Assembly: GCF_900128485.1 (NCBI RefSeq) | Contig: NZ_LT635859.1 | Location: 453,242-517,241, forward strand | Direction of reading: 5' to 3' | DNA length: 64,000 nt | Source: Duodenibacillus massiliensis | Lineage (GTDB): Bacteria; Pseudomonadota; Gammaproteobacteria; Burkholderiales; Burkholderiaceae_F | Shown here: piece after piece, positions 26,442-36,280 of the stretch | Layout of the letters: each line of letters starts with the position of its first letter | Numbering within the stretch: position 1 is the stretch's first letter | Made by a program: the position numbers and the translations under genes | Notes under the pieces: model-generated | Seen by the model: the letters and a program-made list of their open reading frames with translations, nothing else | The model's database searches: none | Told to the model about the DNA's origin: nothing

Positions 26442-26595
26442 GGCGGAAATGTCTTCTCGCAATTAGCCCGCCTCGGCGGACCAAGACAAAGGATGGGGTG
26501 ATTCTAGAGCGGCTCATTGACAAGAAAATGCTTTTGCCAGGATAACTTCCCGCAAAGTCCGCGATACATATAATCCCTTAAGCAAAAGAACGGCT

Positions 26596-26624
26596 TTGCA
26601 CAAATTCAGACTTCGCAGTAAAGT
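26596..26624 (+). promoter_or_regulatory. Candidate promoter of the aro leader
   Basis: TTGCAC (26596-26601) and TAAAGT (26619-26624) are separated by 17 bases. This would start a transcript about 60 bases before the Phe/Tyr leader peptide. Confidence 0.55.
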
Positions 26625-26691
26625 AAAGCCCGTTGCCGCCTGAAAAAGTCATGTTTTTTCAGGGTGCATGAACAAAATTTTGGAAGAAACG

Positions 26692-26778
26692 ATGCTTAAC
26701 CGCGCCGCCCGATTTTTTTATTACTTTTACTTTTTCTGCACACCGGCGGAAGGAGTGAGAGCGCGCACGAGTTTTTAA
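26692..26778 (+). CDS. Phe/Tyr-rich leader peptide of the DAHP synthase attenuator
   Basis: A 28-codon frame with its own ribosome-binding site (ggaag, 26682-26686). It encodes MLNRAAR, then the run FFYYFYFF at codons 8-15, then a short tail ending TSF and TAA. Five Phe and three Tyr in eight consecutive codons is the hallmark of leader peptides that sense charged tRNA-Phe and tRNA-Tyr, as in enterobacterial pheA. A terminator (26801-26831) follows 22 bases after the stop, and the DAHP synthase gene lies downstream. Function is inferred from composition and position. Confidence 0.88.
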   Translation: MLNRAARFFYYFYFFCTPAEGVRARTSF

Positions 26779-26800
26779 GCACGACTTCGAAAGAACCCCG

Positions 26801-26831
26801 ACCGCCTGGCCATCAAGACCCGGCGGTTTTT
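26801..26831 (+). terminator. Attenuator terminator before DAHP synthase gene
   Basis: The stem ACCGCC (26801-26806) pairs with GGCGGT (26822-26827) and is followed by a five-T run (26827-26831). The 3' arm region CCCGG (26819-26823) can instead pair with CCGGG at 26842-26846, and a further hairpin (26841-26846 with 26856-26861) follows. Alternative folds are therefore available for attenuation. Confidence 0.75.
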
Positions 26832-26912
26832 GTTTCTCAGGCCGGGCGAAAAGAACCCGGCGGTGTTTGGCAAAACGATTTTTTAACCGACACCGAAAGA
26901 AAGGACTGAAAC

Positions 26913-27974
26913 ATGCGCTACACAACCGATGACCTCCGCATCAAAGAGATCCGGGAACTTACGCCTCCGGCACACCTCATCCGGGAATTTCCCTGCGAAG
27001 AAGTCGCTGCCGACACCGTGCACCGCGCGCGTCTTGCCGCGCACGACATCCTGCACGGTAACGACGACCGATTGATTGTTGTGGTGGGACCCTGCTCCAT
27101 TCATGACCCCAAGGCCGCGCGCGAGTACGCCGAGAAACTCGCGGAAGTGCGCCGTAAGCTGCAGGGGGAACTTGAGATCATCATGCGTGTGTACTTTGAA
27201 AAGCCGCGCACGACGGTGGGCTGGAAGGGGCTCATCAACGACCCCGACATGGACGGCTCCTGCCGCATCAACCACGGCCTGCGAATTGCCCGTGAGCTCA
27301 TTCTTGACATCAACAACATGGGACTGCCCACGGGGGTTGAGTACCTCGACATGATCACGCCGCAGTACATTGCGGACCTTGTGAGCTGGGGCGCCATCGG
27401 CGCGCGCACCACGGAAAGCCAGGTGCACCGGGAGCTCGCAAGCGGTCTTTCCTGCCCCGTGGGCTTTAAAAACGCCACCAACGGTGCCGTGAAGATCGCC
27501 GTGGACGCCATCGGCGCGGCCGAACACCCGCACTCCTTCCTTTCCGTTACCAAGGGCGGCATCTCCGCCATTGTCACCACAACCGGCAATGAAGACTGCC
27601 ACATCATTTTGCGCGGCGGCAAGGAACCCAACTACGACGCAGAGTCCGTCAAAGCCGCCTGTGAGCTTTTGAAGGCCGCCGGTCACCGCGAAATGGTGAT
27701 GATCGACGCCTCGCACTCCAACTCCAAAAAGATCTGCCGCAACCAAATTTTGGTGGTGGACGACATCTGTGCGCAGGTTGCCGACGGCTCCAGTGCCATC
27801 ATCGGCGTCATGATTGAATCCAACCTCGTCGAAGGCCGTCAGGACATTACGCCTGATAAGCCCCTCACCTACGGTCAGTCGGTGACGGACGCGTGCCTCG
27901 GGTGGGATGACACCGTGAAGCTGCTTGAGAAGCTTGCGCGCGCCGTGCGCGACCGCCGCAGCCGCAACTGCTGA
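26913..27974 (+). CDS. 3-deoxy-7-phosphoheptulonate (DAHP) synthase, class I
   Basis: A 353-residue AroF/AroG/AroH-type enzyme. It condenses phosphoenolpyruvate with erythrose 4-phosphate as the first step of the shikimate pathway to Phe, Tyr and Trp. Landmarks are VVVGPCSIHDPKAAREYA (metal Cys), MRVYFEKPRTTVGWKGLINDP, WGAIGARTTESQ, GFKNATNG, IILRGG and MIDASHSNS. Length is typical. Which effector inhibits it cannot be read safely, but the Phe/Tyr leader upstream argues for a Phe/Tyr-responsive isozyme. An aaagga site precedes the ATG. Confidence 0.95.
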   Translation: MRYTTDDLRIKEIRELTPPAHLIREFPCEEVAADTVHRARLAAHDILHGNDDRLIVVVGPCSIHDPKAAREYAEKLAEVRRKLQGELEIIMRVYFEKPRTTVGWKGLINDPDMDGSCRINHGLRIARELILDINNMGLPTGVEYLDMITPQYIADLVSWGAIGARTTESQVHRELASGLSCPVGFKNATNGAVKIAVDAIGAAEHPHSFLSVTKGGISAIVTTTGNEDCHIILRGGKEPNYDAESVKAACELLKAAGHREMVMIDASHSNSKKICRNQILVVDDICAQVADGSSAIIGVMIESNLVEGRQDITPDKPLTYGQSVTDACLGWDDTVKLLEKLARAVRDRRSRNC

Positions 27975-27993
27975 TACCTCTGGCAGCAGGCGC

Positions 27994-28036
27994 AAAAAAG
28001 CCGGCGAAACCGTTTTGGGTTTCTGCCGGCTTTTTT
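27994..28036. terminator. Bidirectional terminator DAHP synthase gene/tgt
   Basis: A perfect 12-bp stem (27994-28005 with 28025-28036, AAAAAAGCCGGC/GCCGGCTTTTTT), extended by GAAACC/GGTTTC, lies between the converging genes. Confidence 0.9.
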
Positions 28037-28050
28037 GTGCGCGGGCCTCT

Positions 28051-30293
<2,243 letters not shown>

Positions 30294-30429
30294 GATGGCT
30301 TTACCGGCCAAATAAAAGAAAGGCGCCATTTTAGAGATTTCGTGCGGCTTTTCCTCTGTTTTTTCTCAGGTTTTACCATAACAGAAATATTTGGAAACAA
30401 ACACACATACCAAAACAATGCCAGCACAA

Positions 30430-30458
30430 TTGCGAATGATTCTCATTTACTGTATAGT
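30430..30458 (+). promoter_or_regulatory. Fur box overlapping promoter of RNA gene 1
   Basis: The 19-mer at 30432-30450 (GCGAATGATTCTCATTTAC) matches the Fur consensus GATAATGATAATCATTATC at 13 of 19 positions. It sits between the -35 TTGCGA (30430-30435) and the -10 TATAGT (30453-30458), which are 17 bases apart. Fur-Fe2+ bound here would block the promoter. Confidence 0.82.
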
Positions 30459-30464
30459 TTCACC

Positions 30465-30628
30465 AACTGGGAAACAAAGCGCGGCGACACCGCAAACGGT
30501 ACCTTTGGGGTCGGTACCGGTCGCCGGCAACTACGTTCAGATCTGTTTCTCCTGCAGTCTGGACGATGTTTCTTGGGGTTCTTCTGACGCGGTAACGGGA
30601 TTTTCAGGCTCCCGTTACCGCTTTTTTT
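30465..30628 (+). ncRNA. Putative Fur-regulated small RNA 1
   Basis: A transcript of about 164 bases is predicted from the promoter at 30430-30458 to the terminator at 30589-30628. The outer stem 30483-30488 with 30520-30525 (GGCGAC/GTCGCC) encloses the inner stem 30498-30503 with 30513-30518 (GGTACC). An accgcaaac bulge and a ggggtc loop separate them. A 16-base segment (30544-30559) containing TTTCTCCTG is identical in RNA 2, as is ATGTTTCTTGGGGTT (30566-30580). Stems differ from RNA 2 by paired substitutions, direct evidence of a conserved RNA fold. No coding frame fits. A RyhB/PrrF-like role is inference. Confidence 0.85.
30589..30628 (+). terminator. Terminator of small RNA 1
   Basis: A perfect 11-bp stem (30589-30599 with 30611-30621, GCGGTAACGGG/CCCGTTACCGC) with a loop ending tttcaggct, followed by seven T. 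Confidence 0.92.
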
Positions 30629-30657
30629 CGTCCTTTGCGCTTAGTTCGAAAGTCTAG

Positions 30658-30686
30658 TTGCGAATGATTCCCATTATGTGTAAAGT
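30658..30686 (+). promoter_or_regulatory. Fur box overlapping promoter of RNA gene 2
   Basis: The 19-mer at 30660-30678 (GCGAATGATTCCCATTATG) matches the Fur consensus at 13 of 19 positions. The -35 TTGCGA (30658-30663) and -10 TAAAGT (30681-30686) are 17 bases apart, the same layout as for RNA gene 1. Confidence 0.82.
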
Positions 30687-30692
30687 GTCGGC

Positions 30693-30859
30693 AACCGGGA
30701 AACACAGGCGGTGACACCGCAAACAACGTCAACGGGGTCGACGTTGGTCACCAAGGCCTTGCGTTTCAGGATTGTTTCTCCTGCAGTCCGAAACATGTTT
30801 CTTGGGGTTTATATGTTCGCGCTGACGGAACTTTCAGGCTTTCCGTCAGCGCTTTTTTT
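30693..30859 (+). ncRNA. Putative Fur-regulated small RNA 2
   Basis: A transcript of about 167 bases, paralogous to RNA 1 and starting 65 bases after its terminator. The outer stem 30710-30715 with 30747-30752 (GGTGAC/GTCACC) and the inner stem 30725-30730 with 30740-30745 (AACGTC/GACGTT) have the same spacing as RNA 1 but different, compensated bases. The accgcaaac bulge and ggggtc loop are unchanged. The 16-mer at 30773-30788 and the 15-mer at 30795-30809 are identical to RNA 1. GAAACA near the 5' end could pair with TGTTTC of the 16-mer. It ends before the TRIC gene at 30986, so it is not simply that gene's leader. Confidence 0.85.
30819..30859 (+). terminator. Terminator of small RNA 2
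   Basis: A perfect 12-bp stem (30819-30830 with 30841-30852, GCGCTGACGGAA/TTCCGTCAGCGC) with the loop ctttcaggct, followed by seven T. The loop matches that of RNA 1 while the stem differs. Confidence 0.92.
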
Positions 30860-30985
30860 CGCGGTAATTCTGACGGGCGTGCGCGTCCGTTCTCTAAAAT
30901 AGCCAAAGAAAGTCGACGAAGAAGCGTTGTCTGTCCCGTCCGGGTCGATTTTCCTTTGTGCGGCAGGCGCACCGGAGGAAACACC

Positions 30986-31681
30986 ATGCAGTCTGGAATT
31001 CTCTCGCTCACCGACATCATCGGCATCGCCGCCTTTGCCTTTGCGGGTATTTTGGCCGCTGACGGTAAAAAGCTCGATCCGGTGGGCGTTTTTGTGATGG
31101 CCTTCACGACCGCTTTCGGCGGGGGGCTGGTGCGCGACATCATCATTGACAACCGGCCGTTTTTCTGGGTCGCGCACAGCGGGTACGTGTGGCTCACGAT
31201 TTTTATCGCGGCCTTTGCCCCCTCCCTTTTAAAGCACTTCAGGGAGTTCCTCCCCTATTCCGTCTTTATCTGGTCGGACGCCGTGGGCCTGGGATTTTTC
31301 TCCGCGGGCGGCACGGCGTTATCGCTGCAGGCGGGGCTCCCACCCCTGCCCGCCGCCATCCTGGGCGTGTGTACGGGTGCTTTCGGCGGCATGATCCGCG
31401 ACGTCTTTTTAAACCAGATGCCGATGGTGCTCTCTGACAAACAGCCCTACGCTTCCGCAGCGTTTCTGGGCTGCTGGATTTATATCGCTTTGGTGTACTT
31501 CGGCGCGGACGATGCGTTTTCCCTCATTTTGTCGAGCCTTCTGATTGTGGCCGTGCGGATGCTCTGCTGGTACAAAGGCTGGAACATCATCCGCTACCGT
31601 GACGGGGACGAGCCCAAAAAGGCAACGGATCAAAAGCCCGCCGTCACAAAAACCGGCAGCCGGCCCGATCCGTCGGGTTAA
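30986..31681 (+). CDS. TRIC/UPF0126 family membrane protein
   Basis: A 231-residue protein with seven predicted helices in two repeats, each with a G-G-x-x-R-D motif (FGGGLVRDII near residue 46; FGGMIRDVFLNQMP near residue 133). This defines bacterial TRIC-type cation channels, formerly UPF0126 or YadS/YicG. Some homologs have been linked to glycine uptake. A hydrophilic tail of about 30 residues follows. The start at 30986 has a ggaggaa site seven bases upstream. It overlaps the convergent DMT gene by four bases. Confidence 0.88.
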   Translation: MQSGILSLTDIIGIAAFAFAGILAADGKKLDPVGVFVMAFTTAFGGGLVRDIIIDNRPFFWVAHSGYVWLTIFIAAFAPSLLKHFREFLPYSVFIWSDAVGLGFFSAGGTALSLQAGLPPLPAAILGVCTGAFGGMIRDVFLNQMPMVLSDKQPYASAAFLGCWIYIALVYFGADDAFSLILSSLLIVAVRMLCWYKGWNIIRYRDGDEPKKATDQKPAVTKTGSRPDPSG

Positions 31682-32751
31682 ATACCGTTTGTGCCGTCGG
31701 CAGCAATGCGGTCGCGGTTGGCGGCACCCCGACGGGCCTCATGCGGCTCATCCTCCGCGTCATGCACGACCTTAATCGTTGACTGAAAGACCTGAAGCGA
31801 CCCCAAAACACCGAACATCAGAATCGCAAAACCCACGACCATCGAAAGTGTCGGAAGTTCCCCGCGCCAGATGAGCGCATAAATCACGGCAAACACAGAC
31901 TCAAAGACGATGAACTGGCCTCCGAGTCCCGCAGGCAGCCGCTTACTCATGCTGTTCCAGCAGATCATCGCTATCCATGAGCAGAAAAGGCCGATCACAA
32001 AAGCCGTGGCAAAGAAGGTCCAGGGGGCGGGCCCCCAGACGGACACCGTCGTGTCCATAAAGCCCATGGGCCAGGCAACGATTCCAAAGAGCACCATCAC
32101 CAGGGGCAACACGGTCACGCCCTGCAGTGCCGTCCACGCCCCCGTTGAAAGCCGCGTGTGCTTTAAGAGCCACTCGGCATTCATGATGGAAAACCAGGTC
32201 CAGGAGATGACGGCAGCGATACCGAAACCGACACCCACCCAGTATTCGGTGCCGCCTTGGGCGCTGGCGGTCACGGCGCGTTCAAATTCGGAATAGTTGG
32301 CAATCACGAGGCCCACGAAAATGATGCAAAGCGGCGGCAGAATCTTTGCCCAGGGCAGTGCCGCGTCACTGCCGGCATTGCGGAAATTCGAACCGATCGC
32401 AACAAGCACCGGAATCACGGCCATAAACATGCCTGCAAGCGGCGCTCCCGCGAGACGAATGCAGACGGTAAGAAGGCAGTAAAAAAGAACGTTGCCGAAA
32501 AGCGGAAGCTTAAAAGACTGCCAGACGTCGGTGCGGGTAAAGCGCTTTAATTCCCGCCGGTAGACATAAAGAAACGGCAGCGAAATAAGACCGAACGCGA
32601 TAAAGCGCGAAAGCGCCACCAGTACCGGGTTATAGTCCGGCACGACCAAAGGGGCGATGTAGATTAAGCCCCAGAGAGCACCGCTTGCGATGCCCAGTAA
32701 AACACCCGTCAGCATGACAAAAAACACAGTTTCCGAACGCCCGCCTTTCAC
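31678..32751 (-). CDS. DMT superfamily transporter (EamA-type)
   Basis: A 357-residue membrane protein with about ten helices, arranged as two halves typical of drug/metabolite transporters (GALWGLIYIAPLVVPDYNPVLVALSRF; PAGLGGQFIVFESVFAVIYALIWRGELP). It ends in a charged tail of about 35 residues. The substrate is unknown. The full frame begins with GTG at 32751; an in-frame ATG at 32715 (MLTGVLLG) is an equally plausible start. It converges with and slightly overlaps the TRIC gene. Confidence 0.85.
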   Translation of the reverse strand: MKGGRSETVFFVMLTGVLLGIASGALWGLIYIAPLVVPDYNPVLVALSRFIAFGLISLPFLYVYRRELKRFTRTDVWQSFKLPLFGNVLFYCLLTVCIRLAGAPLAGMFMAVIPVLVAIGSNFRNAGSDAALPWAKILPPLCIIFVGLVIANYSEFERAVTASAQGGTEYWVGVGFGIAAVISWTWFSIMNAEWLLKHTRLSTGAWTALQGVTVLPLVMVLFGIVAWPMGFMDTTVSVWGPAPWTFFATAFVIGLFCSWIAMICWNSMSKRLPAGLGGQFIVFESVFAVIYALIWRGELPTLSMVVGFAILMFGVLGSLQVFQSTIKVVHDAEDEPHEARRGAANRDRIAADGTNGI

Positions 32752-33152
32752 CCGTGCGTTCTTTTTCTGCTGATGCGGCCGCTTTCTTTGATGAAGGAGG
32801 GAGTCGTTAGTGAAAGCGCCGTCCTTAAGGCCCGCTTCCCGCGCCGCCGGCGCAGACCGTGGAAACCCCGCCTTAAGAAATCAGGTGAGCGTGAAAATTA
32901 CCTGCATTTTCTGCGGCTTCCGGCTCCGGATGAAAGCCGCCGCCCGACACGGTTTTCTTAAAAGGCGACGGATGGTAGCACTGTGTTTTGCCTAGGTAAA
33001 GTACCTTAGTCAAAAATTTCCCGTAAAGACGGCATTTTCCGGACTGGGACTTACCCTTAAGCCGCAGAAACGGGACGAAAAAAAAAAAAAAGAAAAAAAA
33101 GCCCGGCCGAAGCAAAGAATTGCTGGACCGGGCCTCATGCCGCAGAAAACCG
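32752..33152. other. Intergenic region DMT gene/tusA-like gene
   Basis: No gene is supported. The region holds a purine tract (14 A, G, 8 A; 33078-33100) and the terminator of the alaS-tusA unit. Confidence 0.5.
33093..33133 (-). terminator. Terminator of the alaS-tusA unit
   Basis: The stem GCCCGG (33101-33106) pairs with CCGGGC (33128-33133), with inner AGCA/TGCT pairing. On the minus strand it is followed by eight T, a C and fourteen more T. Confidence 0.85.
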
Positions 33153-33386
33153 TTACGGACGGTGCTTCACCACGTGCTTTGTGGTTTTGCCGTCAGCCTG
33201 CATCTCCTGCGCGACCAGAATATGGCCGCTTTGCTCACAGAAAAGCCGGATATCCGGCACGGCGTGGGGATCATCGGTGAGAACTTCCACGACGTCCCCG
33301 GCCGCTTTTTTCGCAAGCGCCTTTTTGGTTCTTAAAACCGGCAGGGGACAGGCCATCCCCCGCAGGTCAAGCACTTCGGCCTCCAT
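33153..33386 (-). CDS. TusA-family sulfur carrier protein
   Basis: A 77-residue TusA/SirA-fold protein. The conserved LDLRGMACPLPVLRTKKAL holds the Cys that carries persulfide sulfur for tRNA thiolation or cofactor synthesis. The C-terminus ends in VVKHRP. The ATG at 33386 lies three bases after the alaS stop, so it is translationally close to alaS; a GTG one codon earlier is possible. It is not certain that this is TusA itself rather than another member of the family. Confidence 0.85.
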   Translation of the reverse strand: MEAEVLDLRGMACPLPVLRTKKALAKKAAGDVVEVLTDDPHAVPDIRLFCEQSGHILVAQEMQADGKTTKHVVKHRP

Positions 33387-33391
33387 CACGC

Positions 33392-36031
33392 TCAGGCGAG
33401 CTTTTCGCCGATAAACGTGCGGGCTGCCTTCATGGCGTCGGCCAGTTTGGCGACGTCAGCGGCGCCGGCCATCGCCATATCGGGCTTGCCGCCGCCCTTG
33501 CCGCCCGCGACGGCCGCCGCGGCGTTGACAAGTTCTCCGGCCTTGATGCGGCCCGTGAGGTCTTTGGTGACACCGGCGCAGAACTGGATCTTGTCGCCTG
33601 CGACCGCAAGAAGAATCACGGCACTGCCGAGCTTGTTTTTGAGATCATCCATCGTGGTTCTGAGGCTCTTGGCGTCCATGCCTTCAAGCACGGCAACGAG
33701 AACCTTGACACCGGCGACGTCTTCGGCCTTCGCAACCACATTGGCGCCCTGCGCGGCCGCGAGCTTATCCTTGGCGGCCGTCAGTTCCTTTTCAAGTTCG
33801 TGGGCGTCGGCGATCAGGCGGTCGATCTTACCGGGCAATTCTTCCGCAGGCGTCTTAAAGCGTGCGGCGCTTTCGGTAAGCAACGCGGCATTGTGCTGCA
33901 TGAGTTTCAGGGCATTCATGCCGGTCACGGCTTCCACGCGGCGCACGCCTGCGCTGATGCCGGCTTCCGACACAATCTTGAAGCACCCGATGTCGCCGGT
34001 GCGTGCAACGTGCGTGCCGCCACAGAGTTCCCGCGACGTACCGATATCAAGCACACGGACCGTGGCGCCGTACTTTTCACCGAAAAGCATGACGGCACCG
34101 GCCTTCTTTGCTTCTTCAATCGACATTTCACGCGCAAGCACCGGGGTATTGGCAAGAATCTCGGTGTTGACGATGTCTTCGACTTCAGCGATCTGTTCGG
34201 TCGTCATGGGCTTGTCGTGCGTGAAGTCAAAGCGGGTGACCTTGCTGTTCACAAGGCTCCCCTTCTGCGCGACGTGGGCGCCGAGCACTTCACGAAGCGC
34301 CTTATGCATGATGTGCGTCACGGAGTGGTTGCGCGCGACGGCTGCGCGCGTTGCCTGATCGACCTGCGCGTCAAGCACGTCGCCAGCCTTAAGGCTTCCT
34401 TCCTTGATGTGCGCGGCATGCCCGAAGACACTTTCCTTGATGCGGAAGGTGTCCGTGACCTGCAGCAGCGTCGTGCCGTTTTCAAGGATACCGACGTCAC
34501 CGACCTGGCCGCCCATCTCAGCGTAAAAGGGCGTCTTGTCAAGCACCACAATCACGTCGTCGCCTGCAGCCGCTTCTTCAACCTGCGCACCGTTACGGTA
34601 AAGCGCAAGGACCTTGGCCTGCGGTTCGTCCAGGGTCTTGTAACCCTCAAACGTATTGTTTTCACCGGTGTAAAGGACTCCGGCCGCAACCTTAAACTTA
34701 CCGGCAGCGCGGGCCTTGGACTTTTGTTCGTCCATTGCCTTATCAAAGGCTTCGACGTCAACCTTAAGACCGCGTTCGCGGCAGACGTCGGCGGTGAGGT
34801 CAACCGGGAAGCCGTAGGTGTCGTGCAGCTTAAAGGCGACATTGCCGTCAAGCACGCCGTCCTTGGTTTCGGCAATGGCGGCTTCGAGAATTTCCATGCC
34901 GTTGCTTAACGTCTGCAGGAACCGTTCTTCCTCGCTCTTAATGACTTCGGCAATGCGCGCATCCTTCACTTCAGGATAGGTGTCACCCATTTCCTGCGCG
35001 ACGGAATCAACGAGCTTATAGAAGAAAAGCCCGCGGGCGCCGAGCTTGTAGCCGTGGCGGATGGCGCGGCGGCAGATGCGGCGCAGCACGTATGCGCGGC
35101 CTTCGTTACCGGGCTTGACGCCGTCAGCAACGGCGAAGCTGCAGCAGCGAATATGGTCGGCAATCACCTTAAGCGAGGGCGACTGCGGATCCACGTTTTG
35201 CGCTCCGGCTTCTTCCACGGCCTTTTTCGCGGCGGCCATGATGTTCTGGAAGAGGTCGATGTCGTAGTTGGTCGGCACGTCCTGCAGCACGGAAGCAATA
35301 CGCTCAAGCCCCATCCCCGTATCGATGTTGGGGTGCGGCAGGCGGTTGAGTTTGCCGGTCGTGTCACGGTTAAACTGCGTGAAGACGAGGTTCCAGATTT
35401 CCATGTAACGGTCGCCGTCTTCATCCGGGCTCCCCGGAGGGCCGCCCTGCACGGACGGACCGCGGTCATAGAAGATTTCCGAGCACGGACCGCAGGGACC
35501 GGTGTCGCCCATCATCCAGAAGTTGTCCGACATGTAGCGCGCGCCCTTGTTGTCGCCGATGCGGATGATGCGCTCGGCCGGCACGTGGATTTCGTTCAGC
35601 CAGATGTTGTAGGCCTCATCGTCCTCGAAATAGACGGTGACCCAGAGGCGTTCCGGCGGCAGCTTATAAACGGTCGTTAAGAGTTCCCAGGCCCAGTGAA
35701 TCGCTTCGTGCTTGAAATAATCGCCGAAACTGAAGTTTCCGAGCATTTCAAAGAACGTGTGATGACGCGCCGTGTAGCCGACGTTATCAAGGTCGTTGTG
35801 CTTGCCGCCGGCGCGGATGCACTTCTGAGAGGTCGTTGCGCGGTGCAACGACTTATCAAGGCCCAGGAAGTTGGCCTTGAACTGGTTCATACCGGCATTG
35901 GTAAAGAGCAGCGTCGGATCGTCCTTGGGAACGACCGGGCTTGACTTCACAATCGTGTGGCCCTTGCTCTCGAAAAACTTGAGGTACGCCTGACGAATGT
36001 CGGCGGCCGTCATATAGGTACTGGGTTTCAT
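33392..36031 (-). CDS. alaS: Alanyl-tRNA synthetase
   Basis: An 879-residue AlaRS. The N-terminal catalytic domain (motif [32 protein letters not shown]) and the tRNA-binding region are followed by the editing domain. That domain has the zinc-type motifs HSVTHIMH and [13 protein letters not shown] near residues 570 and 670. A coiled C-terminal domain ends [11 protein letters not shown]. The length is normal. The start at 36031 (MKPSTYM) lacks a strong Shine-Dalgarno; Met7 (36013) is an alternative. A terminator-like hairpin lies in the leader. Confidence 0.97.
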   Translation of the reverse strand: MKPSTYMTAADIRQAYLKFFESKGHTIVKSSPVVPKDDPTLLFTNAGMNQFKANFLGLDKSLHRATTSQKCIRAGGKHNDLDNVGYTARHHTFFEMLGNFSFGDYFKHEAIHWAWELLTTVYKLPPERLWVTVYFEDDEAYNIWLNEIHVPAERIIRIGDNKGARYMSDNFWMMGDTGPCGPCSEIFYDRGPSVQGGPPGSPDEDGDRYMEIWNLVFTQFNRDTTGKLNRLPHPNIDTGMGLERIASVLQDVPTNYDIDLFQNIMAAAKKAVEEAGAQNVDPQSPSLKVIADHIRCCSFAVADGVKPGNEGRAYVLRRICRRAIRHGYKLGARGLFFYKLVDSVAQEMGDTYPEVKDARIAEVIKSEEERFLQTLSNGMEILEAAIAETKDGVLDGNVAFKLHDTYGFPVDLTADVCRERGLKVDVEAFDKAMDEQKSKARAAGKFKVAAGVLYTGENNTFEGYKTLDEPQAKVLALYRNGAQVEEAAAGDDVIVVLDKTPFYAEMGGQVGDVGILENGTTLLQVTDTFRIKESVFGHAAHIKEGSLKAGDVLDAQVDQATRAAVARNHSVTHIMHKALREVLGAHVAQKGSLVNSKVTRFDFTHDKPMTTEQIAEVEDIVNTEILANTPVLAREMSIEEAKKAGAVMLFGEKYGATVRVLDIGTSRELCGGTHVARTGDIGCFKIVSEAGISAGVRRVEAVTGMNALKLMQHNAALLTESAARFKTPAEELPGKIDRLIADAHELEKELTAAKDKLAAAQGANVVAKAEDVAGVKVLVAVLEGMDAKSLRTTMDDLKNKLGSAVILLAVAGDKIQFCAGVTKDLTGRIKAGELVNAAAAVAGGKGGGKPDMAMAGAADVAKLADAMKAARTFIGEKLA

Positions 36032-36054
36032 AGTACTCGCAATAAATTCGCGCT

Positions 36055-36111
36055 TAAAAAAGCGGAAGCCGCCCGTTTAAGGGCGACCGAAAACCTGTGC
36101 GGTACGGGCGG
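36055..36111 (-). terminator. Terminator-like hairpin in the alaS leader
   Basis: An 8-bp stem (36069-36076 with 36104-36111, CCGCCCGT/ACGGGCGG) and an overlapping small GCGG-ctt-CCGC hairpin are followed by seven T on the minus strand (36055-36061). The T run ends only 23 bases before the alaS start, so it may attenuate alaS. Confidence 0.5.
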
Positions 36112-36221
36112 TTTGTTTTTCAACCAATGCTGCCCCGGCAAAAAGCGAAGCGCCGTCCGCGAAAACGATGAATTTTAACCGTTAATTGCGGCCTCAACCA
36201 CGGCGAAAGGCAAAAGCCCGA

Positions 36222-36260
36222 AAGAAAAACGGGCCGTTCCTTTCAGAAAATCCGCCCGTT
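36222..36260 (-). terminator. glmM terminator
   Basis: The stem AACGGGC (36228-36234) pairs with GCCCGTT (36254-36260), with a short minus-strand T run. It lies just after the glmM stop. Confidence 0.6.
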
Positions 36261-36280
36261 TGTGTTTTTTTCAGGAAGCC

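Noticed and set aside
28034-28045. Extra copy of the GTGCGC motif after the tgt terminator
   Set aside because: Only GTGCGCG is present, it lacks the palindrome, and it is a single chance occurrence.
30391-30902. Open frames across the tandem RNA region (for example 30391-30657 and 30711-30902)
   Set aside because: The frames differ between the two paralogous units, while RNA structure and non-coding segments are conserved. Terminators cut through them.
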